From assembly GCF_900103325.1 (NCBI RefSeq), contig NZ_FMXM01000029.1, positions 1-50,072 on the forward strand: a stretch of 50,072 bases of DNA, read 5' to 3'. The first letter of the stretch is position 1, and each line of letters opens with the position of its first letter. The translations under genes were made by a program, and so were the position numbers. The notes beneath the pieces were generated by a model. The model did not search any database, had not been told where the DNA came from, and was given only the letters and a program-made list of their open reading frames with translations. Origin of the DNA: Mesorhizobium qingshengii. GTDB taxonomy: Bacteria > Pseudomonadota > Alphaproteobacteria > Rhizobiales > Rhizobiaceae. Of this stretch, positions 1-9,088 are shown in pieces.

Positions 1-726
<726 letters not shown>

Positions 727-1032
727 CGTGGCCATCTCCAAAAAATCCCTCATCTGAATGTCCTTGGACAGGTTATGGCGCAGTACGAGCGCGATTTACG
801 CTGACGATTTCACGCCGGGCTTATCAACCGCAGCATCATCAGGGCTCCCGCATTGTCGTGGGTCCGCGCTGGCGGCGGCAGGGCAAACCGGCCGCCAAAA
901 AAAGAAACCGGCCGGACCGTGACGGGTAAGGTAACGGGCCGGCCGGCGCAGCCAGTCAGAGTTACTCGCCTTTCCTGGGTAGGGGGCTGGGAGTAGCTAC
1001 CCCGGGGGGAAGTCTCTGCGGCCGGCTGCATC
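727..1032. other. Intergenic region between convergent genes
   Basis: This stretch separates the rightward ABC ATPase from the leftward Spy/CpxP-like gene. Apart from the minus-strand terminator at 896-946 I see nothing convincing. The short open frames crossing it have poor codon use and match no family. Confidence 0.6.
896..946 (-). terminator. Rho-independent terminator of the Spy/CpxP-like gene
   Basis: Read on the minus strand, CCGGCCGG (946-939) pairs with CCGGCCGG (915-908). The stem extends through CCGT/ACGG after one mismatch and is followed directly by the T-rich run TTTCTTTTTTT. It lies about 90 bases past the stop of the minus-strand gene 1033-1617. Stem plus U-tract is the classic intrinsic terminator. 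On the plus strand there is no T-run, so it works mainly for the leftward gene. Confidence 0.75.
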
Positions 1033-1617
1033 TCATGGGCCGGAGGGCTCTCCGTGCGCCGAAGAGAGTATCTCGAGCTGTTCAGGTGTGAGCGTGTCGC
1101 GGAGCGCGGCGATGGCATCCGCCAGCTTACCGGCCTCGACCGCTCGTAGTGTAACGTCGTCAGCCAGCTGTTCCTGAAGGCCAAAGGGATCGGGAACCGT
1201 CGGATCGCCTTGCGGAGCGAGGTTTGCGGCATTGGTGCCGGGACCGCCCGGACCGTGATCAGGCCTTGGCGGCGTCAGCACCGCCTGTAGCGCGCTGGTG
1301 TAGCCACGCCAGGCGTCGAGCTGCTCGGCCCGCACGCCGATCTGCATTTCAAGCAGGGAAAGTCTGGCCGCAAGCATGAATTCCGGGGGTGGTCCCATGT
1401 GTTGCGGGCCAAAGCGGTCGTGGCCAGAACCTTCCGATCTAAAACGGTCAGGTCCGCGGCGCATCGGCCAAAGCATTGGATTCTGGTCCGCGCCATCCTG
1501 CGCTGCGGCGGCCGGCGGTTCGCTACCAGGCGTCGTGCCGGGCTTCGCCTGTTGCGCCTGTGCTGGATGGATGGCTGCTACGGCGAGCAGGCCGAGCGCA
1601 AAAAACGTGCTACGCAT
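1033..1617 (-). CDS. Secreted Spy/CpxP-like protein with LTXXQ motif
   Basis: A 194-residue exported protein. Residues 1-21 form a signal peptide with cleavage predicted after AQA. The mature part begins with a Pro/Ala-rich stretch, followed by a mostly helical region. Two family signatures are visible: RLSLLEMQIGVRAEQLDAW near residue 90 and LTPEQLE near residue 180, the repeated LTxxQ-type motif of the Spy/CpxP family. In enterobacteria these are periplasmic chaperones or envelope-stress modulators; in rhizobia many copies are of unknown role. The ATG at 1617 has a good upstream AGGAAGG. The gene stands alone and ends in a strong terminator (896-946). Family assignment is fairly safe; a specific function is inference. 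Confidence 0.78.
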   Translation of the reverse strand: MRSTFFALGLLAVAAIHPAQAQQAKPGTTPGSEPPAAAAQDGADQNPMLWPMRRGPDRFRSEGSGHDRFGPQHMGPPPEFMLAARLSLLEMQIGVRAEQLDAWRGYTSALQAVLTPPRPDHGPGGPGTNAANLAPQGDPTVPDPFGLQEQLADDVTLRAVEAGKLADAIAALRDTLTPEQLEILSSAHGEPSGP

Positions 1618-2035
1618 GAGATCCTTCCTCCATGCTTCAGGTAGCGGGAGGGTAGGAGGTGTCGTTTGCCGCTTTACTTCGGAGCGTAATCAGAGATTTC
1701 CAGAAAGGCGAAAATTGTTACACAACGTTTCCGCAGGCCAATTGGAAACAATAGGTTGCAATTACCCATCTTTGCTCGCGGCGTCTCTCCCATAGCCGGC
1801 GACGAACAGGTAACTGGCCCGGGTCAGCAGCGTCGACGACCACCGCGAGGTCAGGGCGTCTCAGACTATTGATGGCCAGGGTTTCCGTGCTTCGATAGCG
1901 ACTTGTCGACGTGAACGCGAACAGTTGGACTGGACGGATTATTAATCTATTTCCGTGTGTTAGTAGAATGCTGTGTGCGAATCCTGTGCGCGCATGTTGT
2001 ACTTTTCTCCCGCTCTCTTTACGCGGTAGCCCGCT
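1618..2035. other. Intergenic region, no gene recognised
   Basis: This holds the 5' leader and presumed promoter of the leftward Spy/CpxP-like gene (close to 1618-1800). The rest is AT-richer than its neighbours, and I find no reading frame with convincing codon use, no RNA gene and no repeat. Confidence 0.5.
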
Positions 2036-2315
2036 CTATGCGTCGATGCTCCTGACATGCATTGTCCTGTCAACGATATCATTGCCGGCAACGCCGCGAA
2101 TGATGACCGGGTAGCCCTCTTCCCTGTTGAAGGCAGCAATACGATCATTGCGGTCGGCGGCGCCGGATGTCTGGATGAGGGTGATCGGCGGGACCACCTG
2201 ACCGGCCTCGTGCGCCTCATGGACGAAAGGCGCCATGTGCGCCTGCGGAAAACCGGCTGGTTGCGAATTGCACAATCCTGCCGGTCATCAGTGCACCTAC
2301 GCTGAAGGCCCGCAT
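2036..2315 (-). pseudogene. Frameshifted remnant downstream of the dehydrogenase gene, family unknown
   Basis: Coding-like sequence on the minus strand starts at ATG 2315, 25 bases after the dehydrogenase stop. It reads in one frame to about 2230 and then continues in a second frame to a stop at 2036-2038. Both parts have the GC-rich third positions of the neighbouring genes. The second frame contains readable segments such as VVPPITLIQTSGAADRND and VIIRGVAGNDIVDR. No single frame spans the whole. I do not recognise the family. Its position makes it the last member of the sugar operon, either an old truncated gene or an intact short gene starting at TTG 2275. The frameshift reading is my inference from codon use. 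Confidence 0.4.
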
Positions 2316-2339
2316 CCTGGAACACGCGCCTGGTTGTTG

Positions 2340-3335
2340 TCACAGGCTCAGTTTGTGCCGCATCGTCTCCAGACGTTCCATGGCGATGACGCCATCGGCA
2401 ATGGTTGGTGCCGCAGTCTGCGCGCCGGCAAGGGCGGGGACGACGTCGGCGAGCAAGGAGTAATAGCCTTTGGGGTCCTCGTTGGCGGCGGCCGTGAAGT
2501 TGGGTTTCCAGGTCAGCGTATCGACGTTGTCGGACAGCGTCGCGGCAGGATCGTCGATCTTAAAGGGCGGGTTGCGATGCCAGCGAACCTCGATGACATC
2601 CTCCACCTCGATGCGCTGATGGTCGCCCATCAGTTCGATACGCTCGACCGGGGTGCCCCGCGACTGGATGGTGCCCATGGCGAGGTTGCCGATTGCGCCG
2701 CATTCGAATTCGAAGCCGACATGAAAGAGGATGCGGCCCGGAGTCTTTTCCACCTTGCGCGCGGAAATCGAGCGCACCGGCGAGACGAGAAAGGAGACCA
2801 GGTCCATGTAGTGCACGCAATGATGCAGGAAGAAGCCGGTATAATCGACATTGCCGACAAAATAGCCCGGTGCCGTCATGTAATAGCCGGTCAGGCCAAG
2901 CACATCGCCGAAGCGGCCGGACCTGACGATGTTGGCGACGATTTTGTTGCCGACCGAGTAGCGCTTCATGAACCCTACGAGGAGCGGCTTTTGCGCCTTT
3001 TCGGACGCAGCGAGAAGCTCACGTGCGCCGGCGGCCGAGCCCGACGGAGGCTTCTCCATGAAGACGCCGAGGCCGCGTTCGAGCGCCGCCTTGCCAAACG
3101 CCAAATGCTGGTCCGGCCCGACCGCCATCCCGACCGCATCGATGCCGGGGGTGCGAAGCAGGGTTTCGGCATCACTGGTCAGGCTCCGGACGCCAAACTG
3201 GCGGCCCGCATCGGCAAGCCGCTTGCCGTCAATATCGCACAGTGCGGCGATCTGAACGTCATGGCGAACGAGTTGGGGAAGCAGCATCTGCGTGGCGTGA
3301 ATGCCGCACCCGATCCAACCAATTTTCAATGTCAT
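2340..3335 (-). CDS. Gfo/Idh/MocA family NAD(P)-dependent oxidoreductase
   Basis: A 331-residue soluble dehydrogenase. The N-terminal Rossmann fold shows the dinucleotide-binding glycine motif IGWIGCGIHA (residues 5-14) and a following acidic residue in ALCDIDGKR. The family's EKPPS motif (EKP, near residue 94) holds the catalytic lysine. The C-terminal half has the expected alpha/beta fold with HHCVHYMDLVSF near residue 167 in the substrate region. Members oxidise or reduce a hydroxyl of a sugar, inositol or sugar acid. Its start overlaps the epimerase stop by four bases (ATGA), so the two are translationally coupled and probably act in sequence on the imported sugar. The exact substrate cannot be told from sequence. 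Confidence 0.9.
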   Translation of the reverse strand: MTLKIGWIGCGIHATQMLLPQLVRHDVQIAALCDIDGKRLADAGRQFGVRSLTSDAETLLRTPGIDAVGMAVGPDQHLAFGKAALERGLGVFMEKPPSGSAAGARELLAASEKAQKPLLVGFMKRYSVGNKIVANIVRSGRFGDVLGLTGYYMTAPGYFVGNVDYTGFFLHHCVHYMDLVSFLVSPVRSISARKVEKTPGRILFHVGFEFECGAIGNLAMGTIQSRGTPVERIELMGDHQRIEVEDVIEVRWHRNPPFKIDDPAATLSDNVDTLTWKPNFTAAANEDPKGYYSLLADVVPALAGAQTAAPTIADGVIAMERLETMRHKLSL

Positions 3336-4213
3336 CGGCGATATTCCGTCAGTGTGAGGTGGGACTTGATGAAGACGCTGGAGGCGCTGAGGCGATCGCT
3401 TTCGTCCTCATGCGGCGGGCGCCATTGCGCGAAGGGAACACCGAAACGATCGTCGCTACGGCGGAAGGGTTCGAGCGAAATGGGACCCTTGTAGCCGACC
3501 GCATGCAAGGCTCGGCAGACGGAGACCCAATCGGTAGCACCGGTTCCGGGAAAGCCGCGATGGTTCTCGTTTGCCTGGAAATGCACGATCCGGCTGCCGC
3601 CGAGAAGGATGGCCTCGGCAATCGAGCTTTCCTCCATATGCATATGGAAGGTATCGAGCATGAGCTGGACTGCTGGATGGTCGACGGCCTCCAGCAATTC
3701 GATTGCCTGCTGCGTCGTGCACAGCACGTCGCTTTCGAAGCGGTTGAGCGGTTCGACGGCAAGCAGGATGCCGGCGGCTCTCGCATAGTCGCCGGCCTCG
3801 CGCAGGCCGGCCACGCAGCGCGCCTTGCGGGCAAGGCGCTCTTCTTCCGTCACGGGCTGGGGCGGACGGCCGGCAAAGACCAGCGGATTGCCGGTCAACG
3901 GCCCCCCGACGATCTGCGCGCCAAGCGCCTTGGCGCAATCGACCGTGTATTTCAGGTAGTCGATGCCGGCCCGGTAGGCGTCGCTCTCAGCCGAGGAAAG
4001 GTTGCGCTGCAGGTTGACGCGGGCGGCCAGAACGATGCCGAGCCCGGCGTCGTCCAGGGCCTTGCGCGCCTGCTTTGTGTCGATCTCGCCGACTTCGGGG
4101 ACCAGGAGCTCGACGAAATCGTAACCATGCTCGCGCATGCGGGCAAAGAGCGGGTAATGCTCGGCCGAGAAAGGCCTTGCATATTGCATGGAGATCAACC
4201 CGATCGGGTTCAT
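3332..4213 (-). CDS. Sugar phosphate isomerase/epimerase, TIM-barrel (tagatose/psicose 3-epimerase-like)
   Basis: A 293-residue TIM-barrel enzyme of the AP-endonuclease-2/xylose-isomerase-like superfamily. The metal ligands of this fold are visible: Glu in AVEPLNRF, Asp and His in LMLDTFHMHMEE, His in RIVHFQANENHRG and a late Glu in ISLEPFRR. The arrangement and the NENHRGxPGTG segment resemble ketose 3-epimerases; hydroxypyruvate isomerase-like or inosose-related activity is also possible. I placed the start at ATG 4213 because AGAGGA lies just upstream, although an in-frame extension exists. It lies between the permease genes and the dehydrogenase, whose start it overlaps. The inferred role is to epimerise the imported sugar or its oxidised product. 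Confidence 0.85.
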   Translation of the reverse strand: MNPIGLISMQYARPFSAEHYPLFARMREHGYDFVELLVPEVGEIDTKQARKALDDAGLGIVLAARVNLQRNLSSAESDAYRAGIDYLKYTVDCAKALGAQIVGGPLTGNPLVFAGRPPQPVTEEERLARKARCVAGLREAGDYARAAGILLAVEPLNRFESDVLCTTQQAIELLEAVDHPAVQLMLDTFHMHMEESSIAEAILLGGSRIVHFQANENHRGFPGTGATDWVSVCRALHAVGYKGPISLEPFRRSDDRFGVPFAQWRPPHEDESDRLSASSVFIKSHLTLTEYRR

Positions 4214-4269
4214 GTGTTGGTCCTCTTTCATCGGTCGGCACGGCATCGTCGCCGAGGCCTGCATTGCGG

Positions 4270-5103
4270 TCAGCCTTTTACGGCACCCTGGGTCAGCCCG
4301 CCGATCAGGCGGCGTTGCACGAGAAGGAATAGAAGCGTGGCGGGCAGGGCACCCACGACGGCGCCGGCGGCAAGCAGGCCCCATTCGATCTGATATTCAC
4401 CGATCAGCGTCTGGATCGCGACGGTCACAGGCCGAACGTTGCGGCCGCCGAGCGTGAGCGCGTAGAGATATTCGTTCCAGGCCGTGATGAAGATGTAGAT
4501 GCCGGTGGAAATGATACCGGGCATCATAAGCGGCAGCACGACACGGCGCAGTGCCGTCAGTCGCGAGCAGCCGTCCGTCATTGCCGCCTCGTCGAGGCTC
4601 TTTGGGATCGCGCCGACATAGCTCGTCAGCATCCAGACGGCGAAGGGAATGGCCGCCGTCGCATTGGCGAGGATCAGCGCAAAATGCGTGTCGAGGATAT
4701 TGAGCTTTCGAAACAGCACGAAGAGCGGCAGGATCAAAAGCACGATCGGGAACATGTTGATCAGCAGAAACTGCAGCATGATCGCCTTGCGGCCGGCAAA
4801 CCGGAAGCGCGAGAAGGCATAGGCTCCCGTGACCGATACCAGCAGGCCGACGAGGACAGTGCCCACCGCGATGATCAGGCTGTCCAGCATGTTCTTTAGA
4901 AACGACGTCTGCTCGATCAAGCGGACGTAGTTGTCGAAACTCCAGCCGGAGGGCGAAATCGAGACGCCGGTGGCATTGAGAACGGCTGTGGGCGTCAGTG
5001 ATGTCAGGATCATCCAGGCAAAGGGCGCCATGGCGAAAAACACGATCACGAGGACGGGCAGGTCCGTCGTCAGGATGCGGCGCAGGGTGCTGGGTTTGTT
5101 CAT
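4270..5103 (-). CDS. Carbohydrate ABC transporter permease, MalG/UgpE type
   Basis: A 277-residue inner-membrane permease with about six hydrophobic segments. The first covers roughly residues 14-34. The EAA loop that docks to the ATPase is present near residue 175 (DEAAMTDGCSRLTALRRVVLPLMMPG). The segment IFITAWNEYLYALTL, with its WNE, is typical of the MalG branch of the CUT1 family. The start overlaps the stop of the partner permease (ATGA at 5100-5103), showing tight coupling. The protein would pair with the product of 5100-6023, the binding protein of 6096-7298 and the divergent ATPase at 9089. Confidence 0.93.
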   Translation of the reverse strand: MNKPSTLRRILTTDLPVLVIVFFAMAPFAWMILTSLTPTAVLNATGVSISPSGWSFDNYVRLIEQTSFLKNMLDSLIIAVGTVLVGLLVSVTGAYAFSRFRFAGRKAIMLQFLLINMFPIVLLILPLFVLFRKLNILDTHFALILANATAAIPFAVWMLTSYVGAIPKSLDEAAMTDGCSRLTALRRVVLPLMMPGIISTGIYIFITAWNEYLYALTLGGRNVRPVTVAIQTLIGEYQIEWGLLAAGAVVGALPATLLFLLVQRRLIGGLTQGAVKG

Positions 5104-6023
5104 CGTTCAACCTCGCGCAGGGTGCGGGCCAGATAGACGGCGACGATGGCGCCGAGGAAAAGGGTGAAGGTGACGGCGATGGTTGTGCCGTAGCCGAAAT
5201 CGAGATTCTGCCGCGCCTTGATGAAGGCATAGAGGGGCAGCGTATGGGTGGCATAGCCTGGACCGCCGCCAGTCATGACGAAGATCACGTCCATCGAATT
5301 GGCGACCCAGATCACCCGCAGCAGACCGGCAGTGGCCAGGACCGGACCGATGCCGGGCAGGGTGATATGCACGAACTGCCGCCATGCCGACGCCCCGTCG
5401 ATGGACGCGGCCTCGTACTGGCTTTTCGGAATGCCCTGAAGGCCAGCAAGGATCATCACCGCAAAGAAGGGAAAGCCCTGCCAGGTGAGCGTCGCGATGA
5501 TCGCGTAGAGCGCGACGCTCGGATCAGCAAGCCACGGCACGGCCGTCTGGAGTACATGGAGATAGAGAAGAATATCGTTGAGAACACCGGTATTCGGATC
5601 GTAGATCCAGCGCCACATCAGCGCGATGACGACGCTCGGCAGCGCCCAGGGAATGATAACCAGCGCCCGGGCAAGACCGCGCCAGGGGAACTCCCGGTTG
5701 AGAAGCAGTGCAGTGAGCAGTCCGAGCCCCATCTGTAGGGGGACCGTCAGGCCGATCCAGATCACCGTGTTCCACAGCGCCGTCCAGAACACCGGATCGT
5801 TGAACAGCTTGATGTAATTGCCGAAGCCGACGAAACGACTGGCATTCGGCTTGAAAAGGACGAGATCGTAAAAACTGGTGAAGACAGCCTGAACCATAGG
5901 CAGGAAAACGATCACGGCGGTGACCAAAACAGCCGGCGCCAGCAACCAGTAAGGCATGAAATGCTGGTTTTGCCAGAAGGGCTTTGCCTTGTGGACATCG
6001 GGTGTTGAAACGATCGTCGACAT
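5100..6023 (-). CDS. Carbohydrate ABC transporter permease, MalF/UgpA type
   Basis: A 307-residue inner-membrane permease. It has a short cytoplasmic N-terminus, then FMPYWLLAPAVLVTAVIVFL as the first membrane segment and five more. The conserved MalF-type landmark RFVGFGNYIKLFNDPVFW lies near residue 62. The EAA loop is QYEAASIDGASAWRQFVHITLPGIGP near residue 205. It is the first permease gene after the binding-protein gene, separated from it by a hairpin (6044-6095), and its stop overlaps the start of the second permease. Together they form the channel of a CUT1-type sugar importer. Confidence 0.93.
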   Translation of the reverse strand: MSTIVSTPDVHKAKPFWQNQHFMPYWLLAPAVLVTAVIVFLPMVQAVFTSFYDLVLFKPNASRFVGFGNYIKLFNDPVFWTALWNTVIWIGLTVPLQMGLGLLTALLLNREFPWRGLARALVIIPWALPSVVIALMWRWIYDPNTGVLNDILLYLHVLQTAVPWLADPSVALYAIIATLTWQGFPFFAVMILAGLQGIPKSQYEAASIDGASAWRQFVHITLPGIGPVLATAGLLRVIWVANSMDVIFVMTGGGPGYATHTLPLYAFIKARQNLDFGYGTTIAVTFTLFLGAIVAVYLARTLREVER

Positions 6024-6043
6024 GCGGGCGTTCCTGATTTTCA

Positions 6044-6095
6044 GGCTGTTGCGACGGACAGTTCCGGCGGGCGGGCCGCCGAAACCGCGACAGCC
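6044..6095 (-). other. Intercistronic hairpin after the binding-protein gene
   Basis: A two-part stem fills the gap between the binding-protein stop and the permease start. The outer arms are GGCTGTTGCG (6044-6053) and CGCGACAGCC (6086-6095), with one G-T pair. The inner arms CGGCGG and CCGCCG sit at about 6065-6070 and 6076-6081. There is no T-run, so it is more likely an mRNA-stabilising or attenuating element than a full terminator. Confidence 0.6.
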
Positions 6096-7298
6096 TCATT
6101 GTGCAAAGAGCGTGTTGAGCTGTTCCATCATCTGCTGCGACGTGATCTGGCCGGTCAGCGCCTGCTGCATGGCCGTTTGCCAGGCGGTATTGACGAACTC
6201 GGACGTGCCGGAACTTTGCGGCAGCACATGCGCGAACGGCAAAGACTGAACGGTGGCATCGACAAAGCGGCGTTCATGCAGCTTCCAGTTCGCTGCCCCG
6301 CTTTTCGTGACGGTCATCTGGCCGGTCGCCGTGTTGAAGGCGACGTTGTTTTCGCCTTCCGCCAGGAACGAGATCCATTTCCAGGCGGCATCCTTGACCG
6401 AGGACGACGAGAAGATCGCCAGCGATTCATCGCCATAGGACGTCCACTGCTTGCCGCCGCATTTCGGTACCGGCACGGCGGAAACCTTGTCGCCGAGCGC
6501 GGCCACGAGATCCTTGGACGAGCCGATATGATGAATGGTCATCGCCGTCTTGCCGGTCTTGAAGGCGGCGATGATTTCCTGGAAACCGTCATTCGGCGCG
6601 GATGGCGGAATGACCTTGTCCTTCTGGAAGAGATCGATCAACCACTGGTTGGCGGCCACCGCTTGTGGCGTCGTCAGGCCGCCGGGCTTCAGTTCGGCAC
6701 CCTTTGAGAATACGAAGGCGCCCCACTGGTCCCAGCCGCCCTTGCCGCCGCGCAGTCCGAAGCCGTAGGTGTCGGGCGCCTTGGTAAGCTTGATCGCCGC
6801 CTCGCGGAAATCCTCGCAGGTCGTCGGCGGCTTGAGGCCGGCCGCCTCGAACAGATCGGTGCGGTAATAGAGGTAGAGCACGACATACTGGATCGGCAGG
6901 TAATATTGCTGGCCGTCCGCGCCCTTGTTCAGTTCAAGCAGGTTGTCGAGAAGATCGGCCTTGCCCGGCCAGGCGTCGATCCGCTCGCCAAGCGGTTCGA
7001 GCGCGCCCATCTCCGCCAGGCGCGGTTGGGCGAACAGCTTGACCATGGCCGCGTCCGGCGCGTTGCCGCCGACAAGGGCGGTATAGAGATTGTCGTAGTA
7101 GCTGTTCCACGGAACGTTTTCAGCCTCGATCTTGATGTCGGGATTGGCCTTCTCGAACTTGGCCACCAGGTCCGACATCGGATTTGCCGGATTGTCGAAA
7201 TGGTACCAGAAGCGGACCGTTTCGGCAGCCCGAGCCGGGCTGAACACCAGCGACGCGGCTGTTGCCACTGCGAGTGTGAGTTTCCTGAAAAGTTTCAT
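6096..7298 (-). CDS. Extracellular sugar-binding protein of an ABC transporter (family 1 SBP)
   Basis: A 400-residue periplasmic binding protein. Residues 1-24 are a signal peptide (KLFRKLTLAVATAASLVFS, then ARA-A). The mature protein starts ETVRFWYHFDNPANP, typical of CUT1 (UgpB/MalE-like) receptors, and contains the cluster-1 pattern LVAKFEKANPDIKIE near residue 45. GGAGGAGA lies just before ATG 7298. It captures the substrate in the periplasm and delivers it to the two permeases encoded next. The gene follows the hydrolase gene after 31 bases and is probably the most highly expressed product of the operon. The sugar is unknown. Confidence 0.92.
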   Translation of the reverse strand: MKLFRKLTLAVATAASLVFSPARAAETVRFWYHFDNPANPMSDLVAKFEKANPDIKIEAENVPWNSYYDNLYTALVGGNAPDAAMVKLFAQPRLAEMGALEPLGERIDAWPGKADLLDNLLELNKGADGQQYYLPIQYVVLYLYYRTDLFEAAGLKPPTTCEDFREAAIKLTKAPDTYGFGLRGGKGGWDQWGAFVFSKGAELKPGGLTTPQAVAANQWLIDLFQKDKVIPPSAPNDGFQEIIAAFKTGKTAMTIHHIGSSKDLVAALGDKVSAVPVPKCGGKQWTSYGDESLAIFSSSSVKDAAWKWISFLAEGENNVAFNTATGQMTVTKSGAANWKLHERRFVDATVQSLPFAHVLPQSSGTSEFVNTAWQTAMQQALTGQITSQQMMEQLNTLFAQ

Positions 7299-7344
7299 TG
7301 CCGTTGTCTCCTCCGTTTTTCAGCAATTCAGTCTCAAGGCGGGT

Positions 7345-8313
7345 CTACATCCTTCTTGCTGCCGCACCTGCGGATCGCAGCGCCTCCCGCGCAGCTTCAA
7401 GCTCGTTGGTGTGCTGCAGGAACCCGTGGGTCACGCCGGGGACGATCTCCATGTCGTCCGCGCGCCCCAGGTCTTTCAGTCGCGCGTGCAACGTCACGGT
7501 GTCTGAAAACAGCGGATCGACTCCAGCCGCTATCAGGTATAGCGGCGGCAGCCGCAGCAGCGCCTCGTCGCTGGCCGCGAGCGGACAGGCAAGCGGATCG
7601 GCGCTTATCGCGCGGCCGCCGGCATACCAGTCCCAGTAGCGTTGCATTCTCGAGGTCGTCAGGCCCGGCCCGTTTGCGAAGCGCGCATAGGAATTGCCCG
7701 TGAGATCGGCCGCATAGTTCCCGTAGAAGAGCAACCCACCATCAGGGAGAGCGCGCCCTGTCGTCTGCTCGTGCAGCATTGCCGCAAGGGCGAGATTGGC
7801 ACCCGACGAATCTCCGGACACAAAAAAGGGGCGAGCGACCGGTCCGTCGACCAGGCCGTCCAGAAGCGCGCGCAGACAGGCGACGACATCGAGCAGTCCG
7901 GCCGGAAACGGGTTCTCCGGTGCAAGCCTGTAATCCGGCATGGCCACCGGCATGCGGGTTTCGTTTGCGAGCACCCGGGCACAACGCTCATGCGTTTCAG
8001 GACTGCAAAAGGCAAAGCCTCCGCCGTGAACGAAAAAGACGATGCCGCTGCCGGCATTGTCCGGTGTCAGGATGCGTATTCGGCACCGCTCGGATCCGAG
8101 CGTCGGGTCGGCAGGGATCCACACCTCCGTTTCGGCTGCCATCTCAGGCAGGTTCACATTCCAGCGCCGGTTGTTGCGCGCGGACACCGCGCGCCCTTCC
8201 GCGGCGGGCAAAAGGGTCGGATCTGGTTGAGGGCCGGTTTCCGCCGCCACCTTCTGCAGCAGCGCTTGCATCTGCGGCGAGATGATGCCCGGATCTGGCT
8301 GGGGGGCGTTCAC
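7345..8313 (-). CDS. Alpha/beta hydrolase, hormone-sensitive-lipase-type esterase
   Basis: A 322-residue hydrolase of the HSL (family IV) esterase group. It shows the oxyanion-hole motif HGGG (residues 96-99), the nucleophile elbow GDSSG (residues 167-171, Ser169), a probable catalytic Asp at 266 (IAAGVDPLFSD) and His at 296 (VTHGFLQH). The PDYRLAPE motif near 126 is also typical. No signal peptide is seen, so it should act in the cytoplasm. Its start overlaps the GntR stop by four bases and the binding-protein gene follows. That points to removal of an ester (for example acetyl) group, or opening of a lactone, on the imported compound. This role is inferred from position only. Confidence 0.88.
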   Translation of the reverse strand: MNAPQPDPGIISPQMQALLQKVAAETGPQPDPTLLPAAEGRAVSARNNRRWNVNLPEMAAETEVWIPADPTLGSERCRIRILTPDNAGSGIVFFVHGGGFAFCSPETHERCARVLANETRMPVAMPDYRLAPENPFPAGLLDVVACLRALLDGLVDGPVARPFFVSGDSSGANLALAAMLHEQTTGRALPDGGLLFYGNYAADLTGNSYARFANGPGLTTSRMQRYWDWYAGGRAISADPLACPLAASDEALLRLPPLYLIAAGVDPLFSDTVTLHARLKDLGRADDMEIVPGVTHGFLQHTNELEAAREALRSAGAAARRM

Positions 8314-9011
8314 GTGTTGGCTTCCGGGAAAACCTCGGGGCCGAAGTCGACGATGGTTGCGATATGGTGGCGCATGGCCGTGATTGCATTGACGACGTTG
8401 CCGCTTTCGATGGCTTCGATGATGCTGCGATGACGCAAGGCCGTTGCCCGCAGATCGCGTGCCATTTTGCTTCGCGAAATCTTGAAGCGGTGATTGTGGA
8501 CGAGACAGCGGTGCAGGATCGGATCCAGAGCGGAAAGGTTGGCGCTTTCGAGAATACGACGATGAAAATCCCGATCGATGGAGGCAAGTTGAAGTTCATC
8601 GTCGGCATCGGCCGCCGCAAGCATGTCGTCCAGCATGGCATTCAGATCCGGGATTAATGACCGGTCTGGCGATCTCATCGTGCGAGATAGGCCACTGCAT
8701 TCGATCTGGGTGCGCAAGCGAAACATCTCGATGGCTTCGTCCGCCGTGCATTCAGACACCTGCGTACCGCGATGACCCTGGCGGCGAACGAGGCCTTCCT
8801 CCTGCAATTGCAGGAGAGCCTCACGCACCGTGCCCTGGCTGCACTGGAAATGCGCCGCCAGTTCCAGCTCTGTCAGGCTGGTGCCGGCCGCCAGATTTCC
8901 CAACATGATATCTCGCTTCAAGGCATTGAAGACGGTTGCCGCCTTGGGTGGCCTGCTCACCGAGGGACGCGCTGAAAAATAAGTCATCGATCTGGCCTGC
9001 TGCGATTGCAT
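8310..9011 (-). CDS. GntR-family transcriptional regulator, FadR/FCD subgroup
   Basis: A regulator of about 233 residues with an N-terminal winged helix-turn-helix (SLTELELAAHFQCSQGTVREALLQL, shown here by its core CSQGTVREAL) and a C-terminal all-helical FCD ligand domain. The FCD domain has the usual metal-site residues (DRDFH near residue 135, the later LRHRSI and MRHHI histidines). I chose ATG 9011; ATG 8987 is equally possible. An upstream TTG would run through the palindrome at 9023-9042 and is less likely. It heads the minus-strand sugar operon and is divergent from the ATPase gene, the usual layout for a local repressor released by a pathway metabolite. Confidence 0.88.
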   Translation of the reverse strand: MQSQQARSMTYFSARPSVSRPPKAATVFNALKRDIMLGNLAAGTSLTELELAAHFQCSQGTVREALLQLQEEGLVRRQGHRGTQVSECTADEAIEMFRLRTQIECSGLSRTMRSPDRSLIPDLNAMLDDMLAAADADDELQLASIDRDFHRRILESANLSALDPILHRCLVHNHRFKISRSKMARDLRATALRHRSIIEAIESGNVVNAITAMRHHIATIVDFGPEVFPEANT

Positions 9012-9022
9012 TTTTGATGTCT

Positions 9023-9042
9023 TATCATTATTGATAATGATA
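9023..9042. promoter_or_regulatory. Palindromic operator candidate between gntR and the ABC ATPase gene
   Basis: A perfect inverted repeat TATCATTA-ttga-TAATGATA, followed by a further ATATCGATAAT on the right. It is strongly AT-rich in a GC-rich context and sits in the short divergent gap, 11 bases upstream of the likely GntR start. FCD-type GntR proteins bind such AT-rich palindromes. The inference is one operator controlling both directions. Confidence 0.6.
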
Positions 9043-9088
9043 TCGATAATGGTCGTCAAGGCCAGAACGATCCGGGAGGAAAATTACG

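Noticed and set aside
2235..3494. Long plus-strand open frame opposite the dehydrogenase gene
   Set aside because: Mirror of the minus-strand Gfo/Idh/MocA gene, which has clear motifs and a coupled upstream neighbour.
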